Notes: generated from the letters alone by a model not told the origin. DNA of 64,000 nt from Azospirillum picis (GCF_017876115.1 NZ_JAGINO010000022.1:62001-126000); one strand, 5' to 3'. Numbered from the stretch's first letter, positions 1 through 11,353 are shown. Program-made: numbers and translations.

Positions 1-631
1 TGACGGCACGGGTCGGCTGGGCGTTCCAGCCCATCTTGTGCTCGTTGGCGCCGAAGGACAGCCCGGGGGTGTCCTTCGGCAGCAGGAAGGCGCTGATGCC
101 GCCGGGTCCGTCCTCGCCGGTGCGGGCCATCACCAGATAAAGATCCGAGCTGCCGGCGCCGGAGATGAACTGCTTGGCCCCGTTCAGGATGTAGCTGTCG
201 CCGTCGCGCACCGCCTTGGTCCGCAACGCTGCGGCGTCGGAGCCGGCATTGGCCTCGGTCAGGCAATAGCTCGCCAGCCATTCCATGCGGCAGAGCCTCG
301 GCAGCCAATGGGCCTTCTGTTCGTCGCTGCCGAATTTGTCCACCATCCCCGCCACCATGTTGTGGATGGAGATGTAGGAGGCGATGGTCGGGCAACCCTG
401 GCTCAGCGCCTCGAAGATCACCGCGGCGTCGAAGCGGCTCAGCGCCGAGCCGCCATGGTCCTCCGACACATAGATGCCGCCCATGCCGAGTTCGCCGGCG
501 GCACGGAGGGTGTCGATGGGGAAATGCTTCTTCTGGTCCCACTCGACGGCGTTGGGCGCCAGTTCCTCGCGGGCGAAGGACAGCGCCATGTCGCGGATGG
601 CGACCTGGTCTTCGGTCAGTTCAAAGGACAT
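1..631 (-). CDS. Acyl-CoA dehydrogenase, isobutyryl-CoA dehydrogenase-like (3' end outside window)
   Basis: The minus-strand frame begins at an ATG at 629-631 preceded by GGTGA and runs off the left edge, so only about the first 210 residues are visible. The N-terminus reads MSFELTEDQVAIRDMALSF, followed by the helical N-terminal domain, YCLTEANAGSD and the KQFISGAG stretch, all typical of FAD-dependent acyl-CoA dehydrogenases. These enzymes introduce an alpha-beta double bond and pass electrons to ETF. The gene lies directly downstream of mmsA in the same orientation, the usual valine-degradation arrangement, which favours isobutyryl-CoA dehydrogenase over other chain-length classes. The specificity is inferred from context; the catalytic Glu region is not in the window. 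Confidence 0.88.
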   Translation of the reverse strand, partial: MSFELTEDQVAIRDMALSFAREELAPNAVEWDQKKHFPIDTLRAAGELGMGGIYVSEDHGGSALSRFDAAVIFEALSQGCPTIASYISIHNMVAGMVDKFGSDEQKAHWLPRLCRMEWLASYCLTEANAGSDAAALRTKAVRDGDSYILNGAKQFISGAGSSDLYLVMARTGEDGPGGISAFLLPKDTPGLSFGANEHKMGWNAQPTRAV

Positions 632-650
632 CGCGTCACCTCAATCAAGG

Positions 651-803
651 CCCTCTCCCGCCCCGGGAGAGGGAGGGGACCCGCCGTAAGGTGGGGAGGG
701 TGAGGGGTGATCCAAGGATAAGCGCAACGATCCTTGTCTTCCCTCTCACCCTTCCCATGCTGCGCATGGGGTCCTTCCCGCTCCCGGGGCGGGAGAGGGA
801 GGC
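651..803. repeat. Intergenic palindromic repeat cluster (CCCTCTCCCG family)
   Basis: Between mmsA and the acyl-CoA dehydrogenase lies a hairpin with 10-base arms (651-660 and 664-673, CCCTCTCCCG/CGGGAGAGGG), then CCCATG-CTGCG-CATGGG near 755-771, then another CTCCCG/CGGGAG hairpin to about 800. The same two-part unit recurs at 18870-18958 and 21545-21652, so this looks like a dispersed REP-like element. It may also act as a transcription attenuator between the two genes. Confidence 0.7.
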
Positions 804-813
804 TAAGAACCCA

Positions 814-2313
<1,500 letters not shown>

Positions 2314-2529
2314 CCTTATTGTCCTCCCTCGGGAATGTTTGTCACCATCTGGACCCGTATGGTCCCGCGGATCGACCGGATTCTTTGCGCATCGGTTGTG
2401 CAGGAATGCGGCAAGGCGAATGGAAGGGCGTGCACCGGTGCGCGGTCAAGCCTGCCGAACGGCGTGTCTGCCGGTGCCGCGCCGGGCGGCGGTTCTGCTA
2501 TGCTGGCCGGCCCCTGTCGATGAAGGCCG

Positions 2530-4062
2530 ATGTCCATGCAAGACTATGTCCGCAAGATCCTCACCGCGCGCGTCTACGACGTCGCGATCGAGAGCCCGCT
2601 CGATCCGATGACGCGCCTGTCGCAGCGCCTCGACAACACGGTTTTGCTGAAGCGCGAGGATCTGCAGCCGGTCTTCTCCTTCAAGCTGCGCGGCGCCTAC
2701 AACAAGATGGTCGGCCTGCCGGCCGAGGCGCGGGAGCGCGGCGTCGTCTGCGCCTCGGCCGGCAACCATGCCCAGGGCGTGGCGCTCGCCGCGCAGAGGC
2801 TCGGGATCACGGCGATCATCGTGATGCCGCGGACCACGCCTGCCATCAAGGTCGAGGCGGTCAGGAGCCGGGGCGGGCAGGTGGTGCTGCATGGCGACAT
2901 CTTCGACGACGCCTACCTCCACGCCCGCCGGATCGAGGCGGAGAGGGGGCTGACCTTCATCCATCCCTATGACGATCCGGACGTGATCGCCGGGCAGGGC
3001 ACCGTCGGCATGGAGATCCTGCGCCAGCATCCGCACCCCCTGGACGCCATCTTCGTGCAGATCGGCGGCGGCGGGCTGGCGGCCGGCGTGGCGGCCTACG
3101 TCAAGTTCCTCCGGCCGGACGTGAAGGTGATCGGCGTCGAGCCCGACGACGCCGCCAGCATGGGGGCGGCGATCGCGGCCGGATCGCGCGTGCAGCTCGA
3201 CCATGTCGGGCTGTTCGCCGACGGCGTCGCGGTCCGCCAGGCCGGCAGCGAGACCTTCCGGCTGTGCAGCGAGCTGCTGGACGAGGTCATCACCGTCAAC
3301 ACCGACGAGATCTGCGCCGCCATCAAGGACATCTTCGAGGACACCCGCGCCGTCACCGAGCCGTCGGGCGCGGTCGGGCTGGCCGGGCTGAAGAAATACG
3401 CGGGGCGCGAGGGCCTGCACGGCAAGGGGCTGGTCGCCATCGGCAGCGGCGCCAACATGAACTTCGACCGGCTGCGCCACATCGCCGAGCGGGCGGAGAT
3501 CGGCGAGCGCCGCGAGGCGCTGTTCGCGGTGACCATCCCGGAGCGGCCCGGCGCCTACCGCCGGTTCATCCAGGCGCTCGGCAAGCGCTCGATCACCGAA
3601 TTCAACTACCGCTACGCCGACGACCGCGAGGCGCAGATCTTCGTCGGCGTCCAGTTGACCGAGGGCGATGCCGAGAAGCGCCGGATCATGGAGCTGCTGC
3701 GGGGGCTGGACTGCCCGGTGCTCGACATGAGCGACAACGAGATGGCCAAGCTGCATGTCCGCTACATGGTGGGCGGCCGGGTCCCCGGCCTGAAGGACGA
3801 ACTGCTCTACCGCTTCCAGTTCCCCGAGCGTCCGGGGGCCCTGCTGAAGTTCCTCGACGGGCTGGCGCAGGAGTGGAACATCTCGCTGTTCCACTACCGC
3901 AACCATGGCGCCGACTACGGCCGGGTGCTGGCCGGCATCCAGGTGCCGGACGCCGATCGTGAACGGTTCCGCCGCTGCCTCGACGAGCTCGGCTATCCCT
4001 GCTGGGACGAGACGGCCAACCCCGCCTACCGGCTGTTCCTGGGCGGAGCCGGGCGCGGCTGA
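2530..4062 (+). CDS. ilvA: Threonine ammonia-lyase (threonine dehydratase), biosynthetic type
   Basis: The 510-residue length and layout fit biosynthetic IlvA: an N-terminal fold-type II PLP domain of about 325 residues followed by two ACT-like regulatory modules. The PLP lysine lies in SFKLRGAYNKM, the cofactor-binding loop is SAGNHAQGVAL and the glycine-rich phosphate loop is QIGGGGLAAG. The C-terminal part has two related blocks beginning ALFAVTIPERPGAYRRF and ELLYRFQFPERPGALLKF, the isoleucine-sensing ACT repeats. It deaminates threonine to 2-oxobutanoate at the start of isoleucine synthesis, and feedback inhibition by isoleucine is expected from the ACT pair. It stands alone and converges on the nap operon. 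A second ATG lies two codons in. Confidence 0.96.
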   Translation: MSMQDYVRKILTARVYDVAIESPLDPMTRLSQRLDNTVLLKREDLQPVFSFKLRGAYNKMVGLPAEARERGVVCASAGNHAQGVALAAQRLGITAIIVMPRTTPAIKVEAVRSRGGQVVLHGDIFDDAYLHARRIEAERGLTFIHPYDDPDVIAGQGTVGMEILRQHPHPLDAIFVQIGGGGLAAGVAAYVKFLRPDVKVIGVEPDDAASMGAAIAAGSRVQLDHVGLFADGVAVRQAGSETFRLCSELLDEVITVNTDEICAAIKDIFEDTRAVTEPSGAVGLAGLKKYAGREGLHGKGLVAIGSGANMNFDRLRHIAERAEIGERREALFAVTIPERPGAYRRFIQALGKRSITEFNYRYADDREAQIFVGVQLTEGDAEKRRIMELLRGLDCPVLDMSDNEMAKLHVRYMVGGRVPGLKDELLYRFQFPERPGALLKFLDGLAQEWNISLFHYRNHGADYGRVLAGIQVPDADRERFRRCLDELGYPCWDETANPAYRLFLGGAGRG

Positions 4063-4082
4063 CGCGCCCCGCCGCCGGGCCG

Positions 4083-4766
4083 TCAGGGGACGGCGGCGCC
4101 GCCGTGGGGGCGGCTGTCCGCCAGCCAGTGGCCGATGGGCGCCTGCGGATCGTCCGACGCCTCGCTCCAGCCCGGCGGAACGCCGTTCATGTCGGGCAGG
4201 CGGTGGGCGATGCCCTTGTGGCAGTCGATGCAGGTGCGCTCGCCGGTGAACAGATACCGTTCGTGGATGCGCGCCGCCCGCGCGCCCTGCTTGGTGATGT
4301 CCATCGACTCCGCGCTGTGGCAGTTGCGGCATTCCAGGGAGTTGTTGGCCTTCAGCCGCGCCCATTCGTGCTCGGCCAGTTCGCGGCGCATGGCGACGAA
4401 CTTGTCCCGGGTGTCGATGGTGCCGAAGATCTTGCCCCAGACCTCCTTGGACGCCTGCATCTTGCGGGCGATCTTGTCGGTCCACTGGTGGGGAACGTGG
4501 CAGTCGGGGCAGGTCGCCCGCACGCCGGAGCGGTTGGTGAAGTGGATGGTCTGCTTCATCTCCTCATAGACGTTCGACTGCATCTCGTGGCAGCCGATGC
4601 AGAACGCCTCGCGGTTGGTCGCCTCCAGTGCGGTGTTGAAGCCGCCCCAGAAGACGACGCCTGCGATGAAGCCGCCCAGCGTCAGGAAGCCGAGGCTGAG
4701 GGTGCGGCTGGGACTGGCGAAGGTCCGCCACGCCTGGCGTAGCGACACCGGGATGCGCGCCTTCAT
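4083..4766 (-). CDS. napC: NapC/NirT tetraheme c-type cytochrome, quinol dehydrogenase of nitrate reductase
   Basis: The 227-residue protein begins [11 protein letters not shown], at an ATG that overlaps the napB stop (ATGA). A single N-terminal membrane anchor lies near residues 22-42, and four CxxCH heme motifs follow (CIGCH, CPDCH, CRNCH, CIDCH). This matches NapC, a membrane-anchored periplasmic tetraheme cytochrome that passes electrons from quinol to NapAB. The open frame extends upstream through napB, but that extension has no heme-protein character, so the internal start is preferred. It is the last gene of napEFDABC. Confidence 0.96.
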   Translation of the reverse strand: MKARIPVSLRQAWRTFASPSRTLSLGFLTLGGFIAGVVFWGGFNTALEATNREAFCIGCHEMQSNVYEEMKQTIHFTNRSGVRATCPDCHVPHQWTDKIARKMQASKEVWGKIFGTIDTRDKFVAMRRELAEHEWARLKANNSLECRNCHSAESMDITKQGARAARIHERYLFTGERTCIDCHKGIAHRLPDMNGVPPGWSEASDDPQAPIGHWLADSRPHGGAAVP

Positions 4767-5248
4767 CGCCGGTCCCCCTGGTCCGATGGCCGGCTGACCA
4801 GGCTGTCGAGATCCTTGAAGGTGTTCGGGACGATCGGCTGCGCCGTCGTCTGCGGCACGTGGCACTGCATGCAGAAGTAGCGCCGCGGCGAGACGCCGCC
4901 CAGCGTCTGCCCCTCGCGGTCGACATAATGGGTGATGCTGACCATCGGCGCCTGCACGGCTTCGGTGAAGCGCCGGCTGTGGCAGGTCAGGCACTGGTTG
5001 TTGTTCAGCGTGATCTGGTAGTCGCGCACATTGTGCGGGATCACCGGCGGCTGTTCGGGGTAGTTGCGGGCGACGCGGCGGTCGTCGGTGACGTCCGGCG
5101 GGATCGGCGGCGCGGGGTTCTCGTCGACGAAATTCACCGGTGGCCGGAACGGGGAATCAAGCCGCCGCGGCTCGGTGTTCTGTGCCGACAGCATCGCCGG
5201 GACGAGGAAGGGCAGCACCGCCAGGGCGGCGAGGTGATGGGGACGCAT
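4763..5248 (-). CDS. napB: Periplasmic nitrate reductase diheme cytochrome subunit
   Basis: The 161-residue product has an N-terminal signal peptide (hydrophobic residues 6-22, cleavage likely near LSAQN) and two heme-binding motifs, CLTCH and CMQCH, spaced about 38 residues apart as in NapB. The block [12 protein letters not shown] preceding the hemes is a NapB signature. NapB is the small periplasmic partner that relays electrons from NapC to NapA. It follows napA by 15 bases and overlaps napC by four. Confidence 0.96.
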   Translation of the reverse strand: MRPHHLAALAVLPFLVPAMLSAQNTEPRRLDSPFRPPVNFVDENPAPPIPPDVTDDRRVARNYPEQPPVIPHNVRDYQITLNNNQCLTCHSRRFTEAVQAPMVSITHYVDREGQTLGGVSPRRYFCMQCHVPQTTAQPIVPNTFKDLDSLVSRPSDQGDRR

Positions 5249-5263
5249 GGCTCAACTCCTCCC

Positions 5264-7756
5264 TCAGGCGGCGACGATCTTGACGGCGCACTTCTTGAAG
5301 TCGGTCTGCTTGCTGATCGGGTCGGTGGCGTCCAGCGTGCACTTGTTGATCAGCCGGGCCGAATCGAACCACGGCACGAAGACCACGCCGCGCGGCGGCT
5401 TGTTGCGCCCGCGGGTCTCCACCCTGGTGCGCATCTCGCCGCGGCGCGAGACCACCCGCACCTCCGATCCCCGGCGCAGGCCGCGCGCCTTGGCATCGTC
5501 GGGATGCATGAAGACCAGCGCCATCGGCATCGCCCGGTACAGCTCCGGCACCCGCATGGTCATCGAGCCGGAATGCCAGTGCTCCAGCACCCGCCCGGTC
5601 ACCAGCCACAGGTCGAAATCCTGGTCCGGCGCCTCGGCCGGGGGCTCGTAGGGGAAGGCGAAGAGGTTGGCCTTGCCGTCGGGATTGCCGTAGAAGCGCA
5701 CCTCCTCGCCGGACTTCACGAAGGGATCGTGCCCCTCGCGGTAGCGCCAGCGCGTCTCCTTGCCGTCGACCACCGGCCAGCGCAGGCCGCGCACCTGATG
5801 GTAGGTGTCGAAGGGCGCCAGGTCGTGGCCGTGGCCGCGGCCGAAGTCGGCGTATTCCTCGAACAGCCCCTTCTGCACGTAGAAGCCGAAATGCCTGGAC
5901 TCGGCATTCTCGTAGCCGGGGTCGAGGTCCGACAGCGGGAAGCGGTCGACGGTGCCGTTGCGGAACAGCACCTCGTACAGCGTCTTGCCGCGGTAGGACG
6001 GGTTGGCGTCCAGGGTTTCCGCCGGCCACACCTCGTCGGTGGTGAAGCGCTTGGAGAATTCCATCAACTGCCACAGGTCGGAGCGCGCCTCGCCGGGCGC
6101 CGTGACGAGCTGGTGCCAGAAATGGGTGCGGCGCTCCGCGTTGCCGTAGGCGCCCTCCTTCTCCACCCACATGGCGGCCGGCAGGATCAGGTCGGCGGCG
6201 GACGCCGTCACCGTCGGGTAGGCGTCGGACACCACGATGAAATTGTCGGGGTTGCGGTAGCCGGGATAGGTCTCGTTGCCGCTGTTGGGCGCCGCCTGCA
6301 GGTTGTTGTTCACCATGATCCAGAAGGCGTTCAGCTTGCCGTCGTGCAGCATGCGGTCCATCAGCACCGCGTGGTAGCCGATCTTGCCGGGCAGCAGGTC
6401 CTTCGGCAGCTTCCACGCCTGCTCGGTATGGGCGCGGTGGGTGGGGTTGGTGACCTGCATGTCGGCGGGCAGGCGATGGGCGAAGGTGCCGACCTCGCGC
6501 GCGGTGCCGCAGGCCGACGGCTGGCCGGTCAGCGAGAAGGGGCTGTTGCCCGGTTCGGAGATTTTTCCGGTCAGCAGGTGGATGTTGTAGACCATGTGGT
6601 TGGCCCACACGCCGCGGACATGCTGGTTGAAGCCCATCGTCCACAGCGACATGACCTTTACCTTGGGATCGGCATAGAGCTCGGCCAGTGCCAGCAGCCG
6701 CTCCTTCGGCACCCCGGTCAGCTCGGCGGTGTGGTCGGCGGTGTAGGTGCTGACGAAGCTGGCGAAGGCGTCGAAGTCGATCGGCTTGGAATCGGTCGGG
6801 TCCTTGGCGTTGGCGGCGCGGACCTCCAGCACGTTCTCCGGGCGCAGCCCATACCCGATGTCCTTCTGGCCCAGCCGGAAGTTGCAGTGCTTCCCGACGA
6901 ACTCCCTGTTCACCCGGCCGGTCTGGATGATGTGGTTGGCGATGAAGTTCAGGATCGCCAGGTCGGTGCCGGGATGGAAGATCATCGGGATGTCGGCCAG
7001 CTCGAAGCTGCGGTGCTCGAAGGTGGAGAGCACCGCGACCTTGCAGCCGGGATGGCCGAGCCGGCGGTCGGTGATGCGCGTCCACAGGATCGGGTGCATC
7101 TCCGCCATGTTGGAGCCCCACAGCACGAAGGCGTCGGCATGCTCGAAATCGTCGTAGCATCCCATCGGCTCGTCCATGCCGAAGGTGCGGATGAAGGCGA
7201 CGGCGGCCGAGGCCATGCAGTGGCGGGCGTTGGGGTCCAGGTTGTTGGTGCGGAACCCCCCGCGCATCAGCTTGGAGGCGGCATAGCCTTCCCAGATCGT
7301 CCACTGGCCGGACCCGAACATGCCGACCGCGTCGGGGCCCTTCTCCTTCAGCACGCGCTTCCACTGCCGCGCCATCTCGTCGAAGGCGCGGTCCCAGGAC
7401 ACCGGCTGGAACTCGCCCTCCTTGTGGTACTGGCCGTCGCGCATGCGCAGCAGCGGCTGGGTCAGGCGGTCCTGGCCATACATGATCTTGGACAGGAAAT
7501 AGCCCTTCACGCAGTTCAGGCCGCGGTTCACCTCCGCCTGCATGTCGCCATGGGTGGCGACCACGCGGTTGTCCCTGGTCGCCACCATCACGCCGCAGCC
7601 GGTGCCGCAGAAGCGGCAGGGGGCCTTGGACCATTTCAGCGCCGTGTCCTCGCCGGCCACCATGGAGGACTGGGCGGCGGCCGGCAGGCTGATGCCGCCG
7701 GCTGCCGCGGCGGCGGCCACGGCCTGGGCCTTGATGAAGTCGCGACGATCCAGCAT
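5264..7756 (-). CDS. napA: Periplasmic nitrate reductase catalytic subunit
   Basis: This 830-residue molybdopterin oxidoreductase has the expected NapA length. A Tat signal (RRDFIKA, residues 4-10, then an alanine-rich hydrophobic stretch) leads into the [4Fe-4S] ligands Cys47, Cys50, Cys54 and Cys82. The cysteine in [12 protein letters not shown] is the expected molybdenum ligand, and [14 protein letters not shown] is a NapA bis-MGD motif. The C-terminal molybdopterin-binding domain includes [18 protein letters not shown]. It reduces nitrate to nitrite in the periplasm, either for redox balancing or as the first step of denitrification. No downstream nitrite reductase is visible in the window. 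Confidence 0.98.
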   Translation of the reverse strand: MLDRRDFIKAQAVAAAAAAGGISLPAAAQSSMVAGEDTALKWSKAPCRFCGTGCGVMVATRDNRVVATHGDMQAEVNRGLNCVKGYFLSKIMYGQDRLTQPLLRMRDGQYHKEGEFQPVSWDRAFDEMARQWKRVLKEKGPDAVGMFGSGQWTIWEGYAASKLMRGGFRTNNLDPNARHCMASAAVAFIRTFGMDEPMGCYDDFEHADAFVLWGSNMAEMHPILWTRITDRRLGHPGCKVAVLSTFEHRSFELADIPMIFHPGTDLAILNFIANHIIQTGRVNREFVGKHCNFRLGQKDIGYGLRPENVLEVRAANAKDPTDSKPIDFDAFASFVSTYTADHTAELTGVPKERLLALAELYADPKVKVMSLWTMGFNQHVRGVWANHMVYNIHLLTGKISEPGNSPFSLTGQPSACGTAREVGTFAHRLPADMQVTNPTHRAHTEQAWKLPKDLLPGKIGYHAVLMDRMLHDGKLNAFWIMVNNNLQAAPNSGNETYPGYRNPDNFIVVSDAYPTVTASAADLILPAAMWVEKEGAYGNAERRTHFWHQLVTAPGEARSDLWQLMEFSKRFTTDEVWPAETLDANPSYRGKTLYEVLFRNGTVDRFPLSDLDPGYENAESRHFGFYVQKGLFEEYADFGRGHGHDLAPFDTYHQVRGLRWPVVDGKETRWRYREGHDPFVKSGEEVRFYGNPDGKANLFAFPYEPPAEAPDQDFDLWLVTGRVLEHWHSGSMTMRVPELYRAMPMALVFMHPDDAKARGLRRGSEVRVVSRRGEMRTRVETRGRNKPPRGVVFVPWFDSARLINKCTLDATDPISKQTDFKKCAVKIVAA

Positions 7757-7809
7757 GGGTGGTTTCTCCCCTTTTCTTGTGGCGATCCCGGCGAACGGGC
7801 GTCGGCCGC

Positions 7810-8172
7810 TCAGGAGCCGGAGCGGCGGGCGTCCGCCGCCGTCACGTCTGCCGTCTTCACGTCCGCCGTCGTCAGGTCGGCGGCGCGCTCGATGTGGTGG
7901 AAGACCATCACGGCGGAGAAGACGCCGTCGAGCAGGTGCAGCGCGGTCATGCGGTCGGCGATCCAGCCCTCGTGCGGCCCCTCGACGGTGACCACCATCT
8001 TGCCCGGCTGGTCGATGTGCAGTTCCACCCCCGGCAGCGCGCCGATGGCGGCGCGGACCGCCGCCCGGCGGTCGGGCCGGACGTGCAGCAGCAGCGAGGC
8101 GAGGTGGCGCTCGGCGCCATCCTGTCCGGCGGCCGGTGCGGGCGTCACCGCGGGAAAGGCATCAGGCTTCAT
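7810..8172 (-). CDS. napD: NapD chaperone for NapA maturation
   Basis: The 120-residue frame starting MKPDAFPAV overlaps the end of napF by 11 bases. The core around [17 protein letters not shown], then [19 protein letters not shown], is the NapD ferredoxin-like fold. In this family the protein binds the Tat signal of NapA in the cytoplasm and holds back export until the cofactor is inserted. The last 30 residues are an Ala/Thr/Asp-rich tail ([15 protein letters not shown]), longer than in many NapD proteins and probably disordered. It lies between napF and napA. Confidence 0.9.
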   Translation of the reverse strand: MKPDAFPAVTPAPAAGQDGAERHLASLLLHVRPDRRAAVRAAIGALPGVELHIDQPGKMVVTVEGPHEGWIADRMTALHLLDGVFSAVMVFHHIERAADLTTADVKTADVTAADARRSGS

Positions 8173-8701
8173 GGTCGCCGGCTCCCGGATCGGGCTGGGT
8201 GGACTGGTTGGGTGGACTGGGGTGGAGGGTGACCGCGCCGGTCGGGCAGGCGGCGACGCAGGCGCCGCAGCCGGTGCAGGCATCGTCGGCGATGCGGGCG
8301 ACGGCGGCCCCGCCCGCGGCCGGGATGAAGCGGATTGCCGATTCCGGGCAGGCGTCCTGGCAGCTCCGGCACACGACCCGCCGCGCCGCGAGGCAGGATG
8401 GCGCGACGGCCGGGCGCAGGGACCAGGCGGGCAGGCTGCGGTCGAAGACCGGCTCCGTGCAGGCGTCGGCGCAGGCGCCGCAGAAGCTGCACTCGCCGCG
8501 CGCGAAGTCGACCTGCGGATAGCCGCCGTCACCACGGTGCAGGATCGCCTCCGGGCAGGCATCCGCGCAGGCCCCGCAGCGGGTGCACAGGTCGGCGAAG
8601 CGGCCGGGACGGGACCAGGGCGGACGGATCGGCTCGGGGGCCGTCTGCGGCCGTCCCCGCAGGAAGCCCCGCCGCCGCAGGTCGACGGTGTCGCCGGCCA
8701 T
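8162..8701 (-). CDS. napF: Ferredoxin-type protein NapF
   Basis: The 179-residue protein has a short basic N-terminus (DLRRRGFLRGR) and repeated iron-sulfur motifs: CTRCGACADACPE, CSFCGACADACTE, a shortened CRSCQDACPE, and CTGCGACVAACP. This is the NapF layout, a cytoplasmic iron-sulfur protein that interacts with NapA and is thought to help cofactor assembly or electron supply before export. The third motif lacks one cysteine of the full spacing within the repeat itself; a cysteine ten residues upstream could substitute. It overlaps napD and follows napE by 15 bases. Confidence 0.93.
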   Translation of the reverse strand: MAGDTVDLRRRGFLRGRPQTAPEPIRPPWSRPGRFADLCTRCGACADACPEAILHRGDGGYPQVDFARGECSFCGACADACTEPVFDRSLPAWSLRPAVAPSCLAARRVVCRSCQDACPESAIRFIPAAGGAAVARIADDACTGCGACVAACPTGAVTLHPSPPNQSTQPDPGAGDHEA

Positions 8702-8716
8702 GGCGGCCGGTCCCCG

Positions 8717-8941
8717 TCAGACCGGCGGCGGTCCCGGCGGCCCCATGATCAACTGCGACATCCACACCGCGAAGCCGTAGCCTCCGACGACCGCAACCGA
8801 CAGCACCGGCCAGATGAAGACGGCGAGCATGAGGAACATGGCGAGTTCGCGCCGACGGGTGCCGGGAGCGGGAGGCGGCAGGTCGTCCCGCCGCAACCCG
8901 CCATCGTCCACACCAAAGTGCCGGTCTCTGCCAGTGCCCAT
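8717..8941 (-). CDS. napE: NapE, small membrane component of the nap operon
   Basis: The 74-residue protein has one transmembrane segment (ELAMFLMLAVFIWPVLSVAV) followed by the family's YGFAVWMSQLI tail. I chose the second ATG (8939-8941) because GGAGG sits 8 bases upstream of it; the first in-frame ATG (8956) lies on top of that ribosome site. NapE proteins are short, poorly understood inner-membrane partners that usually lead nap operons, as here. It is the first gene of napEFDABC on the minus strand. Confidence 0.85.
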   Translation of the reverse strand: MGTGRDRHFGVDDGGLRRDDLPPPAPGTRRRELAMFLMLAVFIWPVLSVAVVGGYGFAVWMSQLIMGPPGPPPV

Positions 8942-8990
8942 GAGATCAGCCTCCATCGAAAGTGCCGGATTCCGCTCTACAACCGAGAAT

Positions 8991-9007
8991 TGGGAATTCC
9001 ATTCCCA
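8991..9007. promoter_or_regulatory. Inverted repeat between napE and the TetR gene, candidate operator
   Basis: The 17-base sequence TGGGAAT-TCC-ATTCCCA is a perfect inverted repeat with 7-base arms. It lies in the 260-base divergent region, about 50 bases upstream of the napE start and 195 bases upstream of the TetR start. No FNR-type TTGAT-N4-ATCAA box was seen there. Which regulator binds it is unknown. Confidence 0.45.
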
Positions 9008-9202
9008 CCGCTTGGACGCTCATAGGGGGTAGCGGCCCGGTGTCTGCGGCGGGCGTTTCCGGGAAGCGCGGCGCCGCGCGCCGGGGCTGCCGCTTCCACC
9101 TGGCGGACGCGCGCCAATCGCCCCCTTTCAAAACCGGCGGCGGGCATTCTACCATGTGGCCGAGACCGTACCTTCCCCGGACAGCAGGAGCCGGTTCCCC
9201 GG

Positions 9203-9886
9203 ATGGACAGCCTGACCGACATGACCGAGCCCCCGGCGCCGGCCGCGGAACCCGCGGCCCCCCAGCCGAAGGCGACCCGTGACCCGGAAGGCACCCGTGC
9301 CCGCATCATGGCCGCCGCGACCGAGGAGTTCGCCCGCTACGGCCTGGGCGGCGCCCGCGTCGACCGCATCGCCGAGCAGGCCGGCACCAACAAGCGCATG
9401 CTCTACTACCATGTCGGCAACAAGGAGGAGTTGTATCTGGCCGTCCTTGAGGACGCCTACGACCACATCCGCGCCACCGAGCGCACGCTGAGCCTTGAGA
9501 CGCTGGAGCCGCCGGAGGCCATCGCCCGGCTGATCGGCTTCACCTGGCAGTATTTCCTCGACTGCCCGGAATTCATGGCCCTGCTGAACATCGAGAACCT
9601 GCACAAGGCGGAGCTGCTGAAGACCTCCGGCAAGGTCCAGTCGATGCACTCGCCCTTCGTCCAGATGATCGCCGACGTGCTGAAGCGCGGCGTGGCGCAG
9701 GGGGTGTTCCGGCCGGGCGTGGACGCGGTGCAGCTCTACATCTCCATCGCCGGCCTGTCCTATTTCTACCTGTCCAACGTCCACACCCTGTCGGTGATCT
9801 TCGGCCGCGACCTGCTGGCCGAGCCGGCCAAGGAAGAGCGCCTGTCCCACATGGTGGAACTGGTGCTGCAGTCGCTGCGGGCGTAA
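9203..9886 (+). CDS. TetR family transcriptional regulator
   Basis: The 227-residue protein begins with an Ala/Pro-rich tail of about 30 residues, then has a canonical TetR helix-turn-helix: TRARIMAAATEEFARYG, VDRIAEQAGTNKRMLYYHVGNKEELY. The all-helical C-terminal ligand-binding domain fills residues 85-227, in the style of the RutR-like subgroup. It stands divergent from the nap operon and 62 bases ahead of an amidase gene on the same strand, so it may regulate the amidase. A second possible start lies at 9221. The ligand cannot be told from sequence. Confidence 0.88.
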   Translation: MDSLTDMTEPPAPAAEPAAPQPKATRDPEGTRARIMAAATEEFARYGLGGARVDRIAEQAGTNKRMLYYHVGNKEELYLAVLEDAYDHIRATERTLSLETLEPPEAIARLIGFTWQYFLDCPEFMALLNIENLHKAELLKTSGKVQSMHSPFVQMIADVLKRGVAQGVFRPGVDAVQLYISIAGLSYFYLSNVHTLSVIFGRDLLAEPAKEERLSHMVELVLQSLRA

Positions 9887-9948
9887 GAGGACGGGGCCAG
9901 GGGATCGGCGTCCGCGCGATCCCCGCATCACCGGTCCGGAGCCCCGTC

Positions 9949-11265
9949 ATGGTCCCATCCACCGCGCCGCCGCAGATCCCGTCCGCCGACCGGCTGGAGG
10001 CGGCGCTCGCCCGCATCGCCGACCCGCAGCGGCAGGGCTCCCTGGTCTTCACCGACGTCTATGCCGAGGAGGCACGGGCCGCCGCTGCGGCCAGCGACCG
10101 CCGCCGGGCGGCCGGGCGCCCGCTGGGGCCGCTCGACGGCCGCATCGTCTCGGTCAAGGCGCTGTTCGACGTGGCGGGGGACGTCACCGCCGCCGGGTCG
10201 GCCATCCTCGCCGGCCGTCCGGCGGCCACCGCCGACGCCCGTGCCGTCGCGCGCCTGCGCGCGGCCGGGGCGGTCATCGTCGGCCGCACCCACATGACCG
10301 AGTTCGCCTTCTCCGCCGTCGGCATCAACCCGCATCTCGGCAATCCCGGCAACCCCCGCGACCGCGCGCGGGTGCCCGGCGGCTCGTCCTCCGGCGCGGT
10401 GATCTCCGTGGTCGATGGCATGGCGGAGATCGCGCTGGGCAGCGACACCGGCGGCTCGCTGCGCATTCCGGCGGCGCTGTCCGGGGCGGTCGGCTTCAAG
10501 CCGTCGTCGGGACGGCTGCCGGCGGCCGGCGCCTTCCCGCTGTCGCCGACGCTCGACGTCGTCGGCCCGATCGCCGCCACGGTCGCCGACGCCGCCTGCC
10601 TGGACCTGGCGCTGGCCGACGGCGACCCGGCACCGCTGCTGCCGCTGCCCGTCGCCGGGCAATCCTTCCTGGTGCCGCGCGGGCGCCTGTTCGAGGGGGT
10701 GGAGCCCGCGGTGTCCGCAGCCTTCGAATCCGCGCTCGACCGCCTGCGCGCCGCCGGTGCCCAGGTCGTCGACGGCTCGCTGGAGGAGGAGCTCGAGGCG
10801 CTGGCCGATCTCGACCGCATCGGCGTCTTCACCGCCATCGAGCTGGCGGCGACCCTGGCGGAGCTCGGCATCGCCGGGCTGGACGGCATCGATCCCAAGA
10901 CCCGCGCCCGCATCGAGGCCGGCGGCAGGGCGCCGGCCGCCGATTATGTCCGGATGCAGCACCGCCGCGCCGGCCTGATCCGCCGGATGGACGAGCGGCT
11001 GACCCGGCACCCGGTCCTGCTGCTGCCGACCGTGCCGGTGACCGCGCCGGCCATCGCCGAGGTGCTGGAGGACGCCGCCTTCCACCGCGTCAACATGGCC
11101 TTGTTGCGCAACCCCCGCGTCGCCAACCTGCTCGACCTGCCGGCCGTCTCGCTGCCGGTCCCGGCCGACGGCCTGCCGGTGGGGCTGATGGCGGTCGGCC
11201 GCCGCGGCAGCGACCGTGTGCTGCTGGGGATCGCCGCCGGGCTGGAGCGCGCCCTGGCCGGCTGA
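9949..11265 (+). CDS. Amidase of the amidase-signature family
   Basis: The 438-residue protein carries the amidase signature hydrolase core with its Ser-cisSer-Lys triad: the lysine in SVKALFDVAG (about residue 70), the cis-serine in GGSSSGAV, and the nucleophile in GSDTGGSLRIPAAL. The core GRTHMTEFAFSAVG precedes the glycine/serine motif. It resembles GatA-like amidases but no GatB or GatC is nearby, so it is more likely a stand-alone amide hydrolase. The substrate is unknown. The upstream TetR gene on the same strand is a plausible regulator, and a strong hairpin follows at 11325. Confidence 0.9.
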   Translation: MVPSTAPPQIPSADRLEAALARIADPQRQGSLVFTDVYAEEARAAAAASDRRRAAGRPLGPLDGRIVSVKALFDVAGDVTAAGSAILAGRPAATADARAVARLRAAGAVIVGRTHMTEFAFSAVGINPHLGNPGNPRDRARVPGGSSSGAVISVVDGMAEIALGSDTGGSLRIPAALSGAVGFKPSSGRLPAAGAFPLSPTLDVVGPIAATVADAACLDLALADGDPAPLLPLPVAGQSFLVPRGRLFEGVEPAVSAAFESALDRLRAAGAQVVDGSLEEELEALADLDRIGVFTAIELAATLAELGIAGLDGIDPKTRARIEAGGRAPAADYVRMQHRRAGLIRRMDERLTRHPVLLLPTVPVTAPAIAEVLEDAAFHRVNMALLRNPRVANLLDLPAVSLPVPADGLPVGLMAVGRRGSDRVLLGIAAGLERALAG

Positions 11266-11324
11266 GTGGCCGGGCGGGTGGCCGGGGGTGCCTGGACGCA
11301 AGCCCTCCGGCCACCTGCGAGTGC

Positions 11325-11353
11325 GCCGCCGGGGGCCGATGGTCCCCGGCGGC
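11325..11353 (+). terminator. Hairpin after the amidase gene
   Basis: GCCGCCGGGG (11325-11334) pairs perfectly with CCCCGGCGGC (11344-11353) across a 9-base loop, 60 bases past the amidase stop. There is no T-tract, so rho-independent termination is only probable. Confidence 0.55.

Noticed and set aside
4859-9025. A 1388-residue open frame opposite the nap operon
   Set aside because: It is the antisense shadow of napA, napD, napF and napE, rich in His/Arg/Val/Gly as expected for GC-rich antisense frames; the minus strand carries clear Nap proteins.
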